Assembly (NCBI RefSeq): GCF_900141785.1 | Contig: NZ_FQYP01000001.1 | Coordinates: forward strand, 310,001-374,000 | Source: Aquimarina spongiae | Lineage (GTDB): Bacteria > Bacteroidota > Bacteroidia > Flavobacteriales > Flavobacteriaceae | Direction of reading: 5' to 3' | Length of the DNA stretch: 64,000 bases | Shown here: in pieces, positions 28,447-36,963 of the stretch | Layout of the letters: every line of letters starts with the position of its first letter | Numbering within the stretch: the stretch's first letter is position 1 | Made by a program: the position numbers and the translations under genes | Notes under the pieces: generated by a model | Databases searched by the model: none | Told to the model about the DNA's origin: nothing | The model's input: only the letters and a program-made list of their open reading frames with translations

Positions 28447-29598
28447 ATGAATAAAATTATCCGTGTTACAACCATACCAAAGTCTTTAGGAGGATTACTC
28501 AAAGGCCAGCTAAAATTTATGTCTCAATACTATGAGGTTATCGGTATCTCAGGTAAAGGCGAAGGCAGGCTAGATCGAGTCGCAAAAGAAGAGGGCATTG
28601 CTGTGGTACCGGTAGAAATGACTCGAAAGATCACACCAATAAAAGATCTTCTGGCAGTTTATACATTATATAGGATCTTCAGAAAAGAAAAACCAGATAT
28701 TGTTCATAGCCATACACCAAAGGCAGGAACATTGGCAATGCTAGCGGCCAAATTAGCCAGAGTACCACACCGATTGCATACTATTGCTGGACTACCACTA
28801 CTTGAAGCTACTGGGTCTAAAAGAACCTTACTTGATACAGTAGAAAAGATCACCTATGCCTGTGCTACAATGATTTACCCTAACTCTTTTGGATTGAAGG
28901 ATATTATTATTCAAAATAAATATACAAAACCTAAAAAGCTAAAGGTAATTGCCAATGGGAGTTCTAATGGGATAGACACTTCCTTTTTTGATCCCACTCT
29001 ATATACACCAGAAGATAATCAGAAGCTTAGAGACGAATTGAAAATTAAATCATCTGATAAGGTGATTATTTATGTAGGTAGGTTGGTGAAGGATAAAGGA
29101 ATTAATGAATTGGTCCAAGCTTTTAAAAGAATCAGTACAGATCATCCAGAAGCTAAATTACTTTTGGTGGGTATCTATGAAAAAGACCTGGATCCTTTAT
29201 CTCCAGAAATTGAAAGCGAGATTGAAACAAATCCAAATATTATTTTTGTTGGGTGGCAGAATGATGTAAGGCCCTTTTTTGCAATTTCTGATATCTTAGC
29301 TTTTCCTAGTTATCGAGAAGGTTTTCCAAATGTGGTGATGCAAGCCGCGTCTATGGGAGTAGCAAGTGTAGTAACTGATATTAATGGATGTAATGAAATA
29401 ATTACTGAAGGAGAAAACGGATTAATCATACCGGTAAAAGACACTGAAGCTGTATATCAAAAGGTATCAGAACTCGTAAAGAATGACGATGTAAGAAATA
29501 CATTAGCCGCAAACTCAAGAACGTCTATTACTACCCGATACGAATGTCAGGTGGTATGGGAGAGCTTATTAGAAGAATACCGATCTTTGATGAACTAA
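28447..29598 (+). CDS. Glycosyltransferase family 4
   Basis: GT-B transferase of 383 residues that opens the second + strand unit. GGLLKGQLKFM is the acceptor-side loop, HSHTPKAG near 92-99 is typical of PglA-like enzymes, and the donor motif is YREGFPNVVMQAASMG. The second acidic residue of the usual E-x7-E is Gln here (E291-x7-Q299), a variant I recall from related Bacteroidota enzymes. PglA-like enzymes act right after the priming transferase, so this may add the second sugar. Confidence 0.85.
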   Translation: MNKIIRVTTIPKSLGGLLKGQLKFMSQYYEVIGISGKGEGRLDRVAKEEGIAVVPVEMTRKITPIKDLLAVYTLYRIFRKEKPDIVHSHTPKAGTLAMLAAKLARVPHRLHTIAGLPLLEATGSKRTLLDTVEKITYACATMIYPNSFGLKDIIIQNKYTKPKKLKVIANGSSNGIDTSFFDPTLYTPEDNQKLRDELKIKSSDKVIIYVGRLVKDKGINELVQAFKRISTDHPEAKLLLVGIYEKDLDPLSPEIESEIETNPNIIFVGWQNDVRPFFAISDILAFPSYREGFPNVVMQAASMGVASVVTDINGCNEIITEGENGLIIPVKDTEAVYQKVSELVKNDDVRNTLAANSRTSITTRYECQVVWESLLEEYRSLMN

Positions 29599-29613
29599 CC
29601 AAATCTACAATCA

Positions 29614-30663
29614 ATGAAAAGGAAGTTTAAGTTATTGAAAAAAAGACTTGATGTTTTTTTCAAGGACCCTGAGCGGAAAAGTTTTTTTCGAATTTTTAGA
29701 GAAGCTATTGGGTTTTGGATGGCCAAAAAAGAATTTCCTTATTTCTATTTTGGTAAGTTTTTATATCGTAAAGATGTAAAAAACTACAAAGATTACCTGA
29801 GCAGTAAAGAAGTGGATAACATTACCTTATCCAAGAAACTACATCGCCCGCAATACGCAACACTGCTAAGAAACAAATTGGCTTTTGCATTATTCATGGA
29901 GAAGAATAATTTGCCTGTTCCTCCTATGATCGCCTATAATCTTAAGAATCGATTTTTTTACAATTCTAATTTCACCTTAGTAAATAGTAAAGAAGAACTA
30001 GCAACATATTTTAATAGCCTTTTTGAAAAAGAAGGAGTTACTAGAATCTTTGTAAAAGCGATTACCGAAATGGGAGGTGTTGGGGCCTATTTGGTTACCA
30101 AAGATAATGTCGATCAAACGGTAGAAGAAGACGGTGAATATATCATGAATAATGATTGTATTCATCAAGAAGTGATCATTCAACACGAAAAAATCAATGA
30201 ATTGTATCCCCATAGCGTAAACACCATAAGGTTTGATACGTATCTGGATAACAAAGGAGAAGTACATATTCTATCAGGATATATGCGATTTGGTAGAGGA
30301 GGTAGCGTTTTGGATAATAGCAGTGGTGGTGGCTTTTGGGTATCTATCGACATGGAGAAAGGAGTGCTGGTAGAAAAAAGTTATCAATTGATGAAATACG
30401 GTGGTAAACGTTTTAAAAGCCATCCGGATACAGGAACAGTTTTTTTAAACCATGAGCTTCCTTATTTCAAAGAAGCTTGTGATCTGGTAAAACAATGTGT
30501 TAACCATATTCCAGATAGAATTATAGGGTGGGATATTGCGGTTAGCCAAAATGGACCAGTTATTATAGAAGGGAATGATAATAACTCCTTGTTAGGCCCT
30601 GATTTGGTGTTTGGAGGGTTTTGTAAACATCCATTGTATCAGGAAATCATTAGTAACATTTAG
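29614..30663 (+). CDS. ATP-grasp protein of the sugar-transfer-associated type
   Basis: 349 residues with an ATP-grasp layout: a central GGVGAYLV nucleotide-binding loop (about 151-158), SVNTIRFDTYL in the middle, and metal-binding DIAVSQNGPVIIEGND near 308-323. The family occurs beside glycosyltransferases in capsule loci and is predicted to form amide bonds. With the uronic acids predicted here, a likely job is linking an amino acid or amine to a sugar carboxylate (inference). It lies between a GT4 and a CapK-like ligase; the same ligase partnership is common in capsule loci. Confidence 0.78.
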   Translation: MKRKFKLLKKRLDVFFKDPERKSFFRIFREAIGFWMAKKEFPYFYFGKFLYRKDVKNYKDYLSSKEVDNITLSKKLHRPQYATLLRNKLAFALFMEKNNLPVPPMIAYNLKNRFFYNSNFTLVNSKEELATYFNSLFEKEGVTRIFVKAITEMGGVGAYLVTKDNVDQTVEEDGEYIMNNDCIHQEVIIQHEKINELYPHSVNTIRFDTYLDNKGEVHILSGYMRFGRGGSVLDNSSGGGFWVSIDMEKGVLVEKSYQLMKYGGKRFKSHPDTGTVFLNHELPYFKEACDLVKQCVNHIPDRIIGWDIAVSQNGPVIIEGNDNNSLLGPDLVFGGFCKHPLYQEIISNI

Positions 30664-30685
30664 TAAAAAAACAATAAATCGGGGA

Positions 30686-31987
30686 ATGAAACTTTTTGAA
30701 ACAGCTAGGAATAAAGCTTTTTGGATCGTAGATGGATTAAAAGGCGGGCCTAAAAAACGTCATTACGATGAGATCAAATTTATCAATGAAAATCCTTTGG
30801 ACCAAAAGGCGATAGCATACAAAGAAGAACATCTAAAAAAAGTGCTGGATCACGCCGTAGCTACTTCACCTTTTTACAAGAAACAAAACGGATATGGATC
30901 TATCGAAGATTTTCCGGTCATCAATAAAAATGTAATTCGAGAGAGTTTTGAGGATTTTCAATCCACAGCATTTAAGGATCAATCAAAATTTACGGTAAGT
31001 ACCAGTGGTTCCACAGGTACACCTTTCAAAACGTTTCAGGATAAGAACAAGCGACTCAGAAACATGGCGGATACCATATTTTTTTCTGAAAATGCAGGTT
31101 TTAAAATAGGTAACCGATTGACTTATTTCAGAATGTGGAATGCCTTTGAAAAAAAGAGTTTTACAACACGAGTATTACAAAATATAGTGCCAATTGATGT
31201 ATTTGAGTTTAGAGATGAAAAACTAATACAACAAGTAATCGATGATTTACCAAATAGTAAATCTTCAGATAGCTGGCTGGGATATGCTTCTGCCTACGAA
31301 GAGATTTGTAAATACTTAGACAGGAATGATTACTCGGTTGTGCCCAATAACCTCAAGTCAATCATCGCCATGTCTGAGCGATTGAATGACTATACCAAAC
31401 AAAGTGTTCTCAAATATTTTGATACCGAAGTGGTTTCCAGGTATTCTAATGTAGAGAACGGAATTTTGGCGCAGCAACCTCTCGGAAATAAAAAACACTT
31501 TGATATTAATGAGGCGAGTTATCTGGTAGAAATTCTAGAGATCGACTCCAATAAAAGAGTACCCGATGGTGAGTCGGGAAGAATAGTGATTACGGATCTG
31601 TTTAATTATGCAGTACCGATGATTCGATATGACACTGGTGATATTGGAAGAAAGGATACTGTAGATGGAAAAGCCATTCTTTTGGAGGTAAACGGAAGAA
31701 AGATCGATCAGATTTATGATACCAAAGGAGAGCACATTTCTACAAATCTTGTGTTATTGGTAAACAACTATCCAGAATTGAAACAGTGTCAGTTGATCCA
31801 AAAAGCAAAAGGAACGTATCATTTTAAGATCAATAGCGAAGGTGATTTTTTAAGAGAAAATGAGTTTGTTAACGACTTTAAAGGGTATTTGGGCGAAGAT
31901 GCCAAAATCACTGTAGAATATGTTGATGAAATTCCGTTACTTGCATCTGGAAAAAGAAGAGTGATGGTTAATGAAATGAACAATTAA
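30686..31987 (+). CDS. CapK/PaaK-like adenylate-forming ligase 2
   Basis: Second phenylacetate-CoA-ligase-like protein, 433 residues from ATG 30686. An upstream in-frame start at 30611 is rejected because it would overlap the ATP-grasp gene by 53 bases and adds no family sequence. TSGSTGTP is at 106-113, then a VPMIRYDTGD segment, and a C-terminal domain ending ASGKRR. It lacks a neighbouring carrier protein. Probable role: activation of a carboxylate used by the adjacent ATP-grasp or acyltransferase proteins; unproven. Confidence 0.8.
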   Translation: MKLFETARNKAFWIVDGLKGGPKKRHYDEIKFINENPLDQKAIAYKEEHLKKVLDHAVATSPFYKKQNGYGSIEDFPVINKNVIRESFEDFQSTAFKDQSKFTVSTSGSTGTPFKTFQDKNKRLRNMADTIFFSENAGFKIGNRLTYFRMWNAFEKKSFTTRVLQNIVPIDVFEFRDEKLIQQVIDDLPNSKSSDSWLGYASAYEEICKYLDRNDYSVVPNNLKSIIAMSERLNDYTKQSVLKYFDTEVVSRYSNVENGILAQQPLGNKKHFDINEASYLVEILEIDSNKRVPDGESGRIVITDLFNYAVPMIRYDTGDIGRKDTVDGKAILLEVNGRKIDQIYDTKGEHISTNLVLLVNNYPELKQCQLIQKAKGTYHFKINSEGDFLRENEFVNDFKGYLGEDAKITVEYVDEIPLLASGKRRVMVNEMNN

Positions 31988-32008
31988 TTGACATCAAGCC
32001 GCTAGATA

Positions 32009-32614
32009 ATGTATAAATCTTTTTTCAAACGTGTTCTTGATTTTTGTATCTCCTTCACAGTGTTGGTTTTGATTTCTCCACTGTTCTTGATGTTGATTGT
32101 TTTCTTGGCTATTGCGAATCAGGGAAAGCCTTTCTTTGTGCAAAGAAGACCGGGAAAAAATGAAAAGATATTCAGCATCGTTAAGTTCAAAACGATGAAT
32201 GATAAGAAGGATGATCAAGGTAACTTGTTACCTGATAAAGATAGAATCACAAAAGTAGGAGCATTTGTTAGGAAAACCTCTCTCGATGAGATTCCGCAAT
32301 TGCTCAATGTGTTAAAAGGTGAAATGTCACTAATTGGTCCTAGACCATTAATTATAGAGTATCTCCCCATCTATAATAGTACACAAAAAAAACGTCATAA
32401 TGTTAGGCCTGGTATTACAGGTTGGGCTCAGGTTAATGGAAGAAATTCTATCACCTGGAAAAAAAAGTTTGAGTATGATGTCTGGTATGTAGAGCATCTT
32501 AGCTTTCTGGTCGATTTGAAAATCATTGGATTGACATTGCAGAAAGTGATTCAGAAAAAAGATGTAAATCTATCCGAAGAACTGACGTCAGAATATTTTA
32601 ATGGAAACAATTAG
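32009..32614 (+). CDS. PglC-like priming phosphoglycosyl transferase 1
   Basis: Small monotopic transferase (201 residues) that moves a phospho-sugar from UDP to undecaprenyl phosphate. The re-entrant membrane helix at about 12-35 contains the Ser-Pro kink (23-24). The catalytic Asp93-Glu94 pair lies in SLDEIPQL, then GPRPL and RPGITGWAQVNGR. This is the PglC size class, whose usual substrate is UDP-di-N-acetyl-bacillosamine. A near twin of the same length lies at 36323. Confidence 0.92.
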   Translation: MYKSFFKRVLDFCISFTVLVLISPLFLMLIVFLAIANQGKPFFVQRRPGKNEKIFSIVKFKTMNDKKDDQGNLLPDKDRITKVGAFVRKTSLDEIPQLLNVLKGEMSLIGPRPLIIEYLPIYNSTQKKRHNVRPGITGWAQVNGRNSITWKKKFEYDVWYVEHLSFLVDLKIIGLTLQKVIQKKDVNLSEELTSEYFNGNN

Positions 32615-32631
32615 GGTTTAGAAACAGTACT

Positions 32632-33729
32632 ATGAGCAAAAATCTTGAGGTAATTGGGATCACCAAAAAAATGCTGAGAGAAGCAATTGATCAAAATACA
32701 TTTTGGCAGGATAAGCTAGCTCCAATGCCAAGAGCTAAGGCGATTTGGTTGGTTGCAAATTCCAGAATAGCCGAAGATGATTATTGCGGGGTGATCGGTT
32801 ATGAAGACCAAAAAATGATCTCCTTTATTTTTATGTTTCCGGATCTTGCGAATTCTCATAACCAAGAACCGCAAAAGGTGTATTGGATGATTTCCTGGTG
32901 GGTACATCCAATCTACAAGGATACGGTTTTGGGTACCTATATCTATAACGAAGCAGTAAATCTAACCGGGAAACGCGTGTTGATTAAGTCCTATGCAGAA
33001 AATGTGAATACTTTCTATGAGAAACAACCATTTACGGTAATCGCTTCCAGGTTAAGACATACAATATTCTTCAGTTTGGATCCATCGATGTTGATCGGAA
33101 GGTTTAAATTTTTGAAACCAGTACAATTTCTTTTAGAAGCAGTGGATTCGGTGATATACAGTTTCATCAAGTGGATCAATGGGTTCAAGTTTAAGAAAAA
33201 CACAAAATCGTTGCACTACGATTATATAAATCAAATAGACGAACCTACCTGGAAATTTATCGAACCACTTAGCAAGAATGATCTAATATACAAAACCAAA
33301 GAATATATCAATTGGCAAATTGATCCCAGTCAGTACATGCAAACCCCGATTTCCAAAAAGTTTCCGCGAAAGGCTTTACAAACGGGTATAAGTAATAATA
33401 TTCATATTCATAATTTGAAAGTAATTAAGGATAAGGAGATTATTGGATTTATGTCTTATGTGATTAATTTTAACGAGCTGAATGTGAAATATTTCCTGGC
33501 AAAAGATGAAGTGCATTATGAGCTATGTGTAGATGCACTTATTGATAATTTTGCAAAATCAGGTAGAAGATTCATTTTTACGGATGATACCCAACTTTCT
33601 GATACCATTACCAAAAGGTATAAGACCATATTTACCCATAAGGTGACCAAGAAAGGACTGGCACATAATGAAACCAATTTGAATCTTGAACATATAGAAT
33701 TATTGAATAGAGACGGACATTTTTATTAG
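32632..33729 (+). CDS. GNAT-fold N-acyltransferase-like protein
   Basis: 365 residues. The first half looks like a GNAT domain: WMISWWVHP strand, then a loop before the VNLTGKRVLIKSYAENVNTFYEK helix-strand pair. The second half, from about 195, is a second alpha/beta region, perhaps a degenerate GNAT repeat. It sits 18 bases after PglC-like 1 and 24 before adenylation enzyme 2, so it may use the aminoacyl group of carrier 2 or N-acylate the amino acid. I do not recognise an exact family. Confidence 0.55.
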   Translation: MSKNLEVIGITKKMLREAIDQNTFWQDKLAPMPRAKAIWLVANSRIAEDDYCGVIGYEDQKMISFIFMFPDLANSHNQEPQKVYWMISWWVHPIYKDTVLGTYIYNEAVNLTGKRVLIKSYAENVNTFYEKQPFTVIASRLRHTIFFSLDPSMLIGRFKFLKPVQFLLEAVDSVIYSFIKWINGFKFKKNTKSLHYDYINQIDEPTWKFIEPLSKNDLIYKTKEYINWQIDPSQYMQTPISKKFPRKALQTGISNNIHIHNLKVIKDKEIIGFMSYVINFNELNVKYFLAKDEVHYELCVDALIDNFAKSGRRFIFTDDTQLSDTITKRYKTIFTHKVTKKGLAHNETNLNLEHIELLNRDGHFY

Positions 33730-33752
33730 ACCAAAAATACGATTAACCAACT

Positions 33753-35249
33753 ATGAATTTTATACATCAACTTCAGGAATCGATACAAAGCCATGCACAA
33801 CACAATGTGTTATGCATCAAAGGAGTGTTTTATTCGTATCAGGATTTTGCTAATGAAATATCCAAAATAAGACAAGCCATTGCTTCTAAGATTGAGGATT
33901 CTGAAAAGTTGATAGGGTTGGTGACCAATGATGATCTATACACTTATGCCAGTATCGTCGCGCTTTGGTTTGAAGGAAAAGCTTATGTGCCGGTTAATCC
34001 TTTATCTCCGATAGAACGGAACACGCAGGTTTTTGAAATGACAAAGACCAAATATGTGCTGGATTCTTCAGAGGAATCGTTGTATAAATCACTTTCGGTA
34101 ATACAAACACATACATTACCAGATGCTGCACCTAATCTTGTTCCAATAGAAGCAAATGGAGAGGATCTGGCGTATATATTGTTTACATCAGGAACCACTG
34201 GCTTGCCTAAGGGTGTTCCTATTACATTCAATAATGTTCAAGGACTCGTAAATGCAATAGAGGCAGAACCAGATTTTAATTTGGTGCCTTCTGATCGTTG
34301 TTTGCAAATGTTTGAGCTTACCTTCGATTTTTCGGTGGTTACTTATTTGTTTCCTCTGCTGGCGGGATCTTGTATGTATACAATTCCGAAAGGGGCGATC
34401 AAATATTTTTATGTATTCAAGTTGATCAAAGAAGAAAAGCTAACCGTACTTACTATGGTGCCTTCCATTATTAATTACTTACGACCTTATTTTTCAGAAA
34501 TCAATGCTCCGGATGTTCGATACTGTAGTTTTGGAGGAGGAGCTTTGCATTATGACATCGCCAAAGAGTGGAGTGACTGTTTACCAAATTGTAAGATATT
34601 TAACTATTATGGTCCAACAGAGTTTACGGTTTACAGTGGTTTTTACCCATATCATAAGGAAACACATACCAAAAACCATAATGGGATTATTGCCATAGGT
34701 ACTCCTCAAAAAGATACACAATACCTGGTGGTAGATCAGGAAAATAAAGAAGTTCCTGTTGGAGTTACCGGAGAATTATGTTTAGCAGGACCGCAAATAA
34801 CCCCGGGATACTGGAAGAATGAAGAGAAAAATGCAGTCAGTTTTTTTACAAGAGAAGAGGAAGGGGAATCGATACGTTATTATAAAACTGGAGATTTGTG
34901 CTTTAAAGATGAAGAAGATGATTTTCTCTATGTAGGAAGAGCAGATTTTCAAGTAAAAATAAGAGGGTATAGAGTAGAACTTGCTGAAATTGAGTTTCAT
35001 GCTAAAGCCAAATCCGAGAAAAAGGTGAACATGGTTGCTCTGGATATTACCAATAGCTTGGGGAATGCAGAATTAGGTTTGGCGATAGAATCTGAAGAAT
35101 TTGATACAGAGGCTATGTTTGATTATATGAAAACTCAAATGCCTGACTATATGATTCCTATGCATATTATATTTGTAAAAGAGTTTCCGCATAGTATCAA
35201 CGGAAAAATCAATAGAAAAGAACTTAGAACGTATTTTGATATCAAATAA
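33753..35249 (+). CDS. DltA-like stand-alone amino-acid adenylation enzyme 2
   Basis: Paralogue of the enzyme at 11472, 498 residues. TSGTTGLPKG (145-154), YGPTEFTV, YKTGD, GRADFQVKI and catalytic Lys485 in NGKINR are all present. Asp192 in FDFSV again supplies the alpha-amino contact. Pocket-region residues differ from copy 1 (FDFSVVTYLFPL versus FDLSVMSYLAPM; FGGGALHYD versus FCGEALPLD), so a different amino acid is likely. A carrier follows 10 bases later, but no MBOAT is adjacent. Instead PglC/PglD-like, FAD and GNAT proteins surround it, which hints at a different use of the aminoacyl group. Confidence 0.85.
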   Translation: MNFIHQLQESIQSHAQHNVLCIKGVFYSYQDFANEISKIRQAIASKIEDSEKLIGLVTNDDLYTYASIVALWFEGKAYVPVNPLSPIERNTQVFEMTKTKYVLDSSEESLYKSLSVIQTHTLPDAAPNLVPIEANGEDLAYILFTSGTTGLPKGVPITFNNVQGLVNAIEAEPDFNLVPSDRCLQMFELTFDFSVVTYLFPLLAGSCMYTIPKGAIKYFYVFKLIKEEKLTVLTMVPSIINYLRPYFSEINAPDVRYCSFGGGALHYDIAKEWSDCLPNCKIFNYYGPTEFTVYSGFYPYHKETHTKNHNGIIAIGTPQKDTQYLVVDQENKEVPVGVTGELCLAGPQITPGYWKNEEKNAVSFFTREEEGESIRYYKTGDLCFKDEEDDFLYVGRADFQVKIRGYRVELAEIEFHAKAKSEKKVNMVALDITNSLGNAELGLAIESEEFDTEAMFDYMKTQMPDYMIPMHIIFVKEFPHSINGKINRKELRTYFDIK

Positions 35250-35259
35250 TTAATCAATA

Positions 35260-35505
35260 ATGACTCAAGAAGAAATAGTATCCAAAGTTAAAGAAGCCTT
35301 TGTAGCGGTATTAGAACATGATAAATTTGAACTTACTGACGAAACCACTGCCAATGATGTAGACGGTTGGGAGTCGGTAACTCACATGATGATTATTACA
35401 GAGGTAGAAAAAACTTTTGGAATCAAATTTAAACTCATGGATTTGATGAACATGAACAATGTAGGAGATTTGATGAAAACCATTAAATCCGAGCTAGGTA
35501 TATAA
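35260..35505 (+). CDS. DltC-like acyl/aminoacyl carrier protein 2
   Basis: 81-residue acidic carrier with the phosphopantetheine Ser in GWESVTH, closely related to carrier 1 (both have DVDGW and HMMIITxxE). It starts 10 bases after adenylation enzyme 2, its likely charger. In the second position of the motif Glu replaces Asp, as in many carriers. After it there is a 66-base gap, longer than most in this unit. Confidence 0.87.
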   Translation: MTQEEIVSKVKEAFVAVLEHDKFELTDETTANDVDGWESVTHMMIITEVEKTFGIKFKLMDLMNMNNVGDLMKTIKSELGI

Positions 35506-35589
35506 ATCATTACTCTCCTGATTTTTGTCATAGTATAATGAAAAAGGGATTCATTCCTTTATCAAATATCATTGTACAAATGCAAAATC

Positions 35590-36258
35590 ATGGAAAGAAT
35601 AGTAGTAATAGGAGCATCAGGACATGCCAAGGTGATTATAGAGGCTATTGAAAGTATTGGAAAATATAAAGTTTACGGACTTATTGATTCTTTCAAGCCT
35701 ATTGGACAAAAAGTATTAGGCTATGAAATTCTGGGAACAGAGGATATCATTCCTACCCTTGCGAAACAGGGAATCTGTAAAGGTGTTGTAGCTATAGGAG
35801 ATAATTGGACAAGGTATGTAATGCATACTAGAATTAAAGAGATTGAGCCAGATTTTGAATTTATCACGGTAGTGCACCCCTCTGCTGTAATAAGTAAAAG
35901 CGTTAGGATAGGAAAAGGGACAGTAATAATGGCATCGGTTACAATCAACGCACTAGCAGAGATAGGTGATGGATGCATTGTAAACACCAATGCAAGTTTT
36001 GGACATGATGGAGTGCTTAATGATTTTTCTAGTATTGCACCGGGAGTGACTGTTGGAGGTAATGTCAAGATTGATTTTTGCTCAGCGGTATCATTAGGAG
36101 CAAATATAATACAAGGAGTTACTGTAGGTAAGCACAGTATTATTGGAGCAGGAGCTTTGGTGCTGAACGATGTAAATGATTATAAATTAGTTTATGGAGT
36201 TCCTGGAAAGGAAATTGAAACCATTAAAAAAGGAAAAAAATATATTTCTAAATCTTAG
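35590..36258 (+). CDS. PglD-like sugar N-acetyltransferase 1
   Basis: Two-domain acetyltransferase: N-terminal Rossmann-like sugar-nucleotide domain (VIGASGHAKV) and C-terminal left-handed beta-helix. The likely catalytic base is His139 in NTNASFGHD. PglD acetylates UDP-4-amino-4,6-dideoxy-GlcNAc to UDP-di-N-acetyl-bacillosamine. I start it at ATG 35590 (MERIVVIGAS); the frame is open from 35572, but the extra six residues fit no family. It precedes PglC-like 2, the enzyme expected to use its product. Confidence 0.87.
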   Translation: MERIVVIGASGHAKVIIEAIESIGKYKVYGLIDSFKPIGQKVLGYEILGTEDIIPTLAKQGICKGVVAIGDNWTRYVMHTRIKEIEPDFEFITVVHPSAVISKSVRIGKGTVIMASVTINALAEIGDGCIVNTNASFGHDGVLNDFSSIAPGVTVGGNVKIDFCSAVSLGANIIQGVTVGKHSIIGAGALVLNDVNDYKLVYGVPGKEIETIKKGKKYISKS

Positions 36259-36322
36259 TTTAGTATTCTTTCTAAAGTAGAGGGGAGGTATTTGATAAGA
36301 TTTAATTTTTTAAATAAAAAAG

Positions 36323-36928
36323 ATGTATAAATCATTTTTGAAACGCTTAATAGATTTTTTGGCTTCCTTTTTTGGGATAGTATTGTTATCGCCAATTATC
36401 CTTTTTCTCATTGTGTTTTTGGCCATGGCAAATAGTGGAAAGCCTTTTTTCTTTCAAGCGCGCCCGGGTAGAAATGAAAGAATATTCAAAATTGTGAAGT
36501 TCAAGAGTATGAACGACAAGAAGGATGAAAACGGAGAGCTTTTACCATTTGAACAACGCATCACAAAAGTGGGTAAGTTTATCAGAAAATACTCTTTGGA
36601 TGAAATTCCACAGTTGTTTAATGTGCTAAAAGGAGATATGAGTCTTATTGGACCAAGGCCTTTATTAGTAAAATATCTTCCGTTGTATAATGATTTTCAG
36701 AAAAGAAGACATGATGTACGACCAGGAATCACTGGTTGGGCACAGGTAAATGGTAGAAATACGATCTCTTGGGAGGAAAAATTTAAATTGGATGTTTGGT
36801 ATACCGAACATATTAGTTTTATAACGGACATGAAGATTTTGATACGAACAATAAAGAAAGTATTGTTCAAAGAAGATATCAATAGCGGGCAAAATTTGAA
36901 TATGCCTACTTTTACAGGTAATAATTAA
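36323..36928 (+). CDS. PglC-like priming phosphoglycosyl transferase 2
   Basis: 201 residues that align to the PglC-like protein at 32009 throughout, with the same Ser-Pro kink and catalytic Asp93-Glu94 in SLDEIPQL. Two such enzymes in one locus is unusual: either two different first sugars or lipid-linked products are made, or one copy is redundant. It is flanked by two PglD-like genes. Confidence 0.92.
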   Translation: MYKSFLKRLIDFLASFFGIVLLSPIILFLIVFLAMANSGKPFFFQARPGRNERIFKIVKFKSMNDKKDENGELLPFEQRITKVGKFIRKYSLDEIPQLFNVLKGDMSLIGPRPLLVKYLPLYNDFQKRRHDVRPGITGWAQVNGRNTISWEEKFKLDVWYTEHISFITDMKILIRTIKKVLFKEDINSGQNLNMPTFTGNN

Positions 36929-36963
36929 CCAAAGAAACAACCACTAAAAACTTTAGATACAAA

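Noticed and set aside
30611..30685. N-terminal extension of CapK-like ligase 2
   Set aside because: It overlaps the ATP-grasp gene and contains no family residues; ATG 30686 is better.
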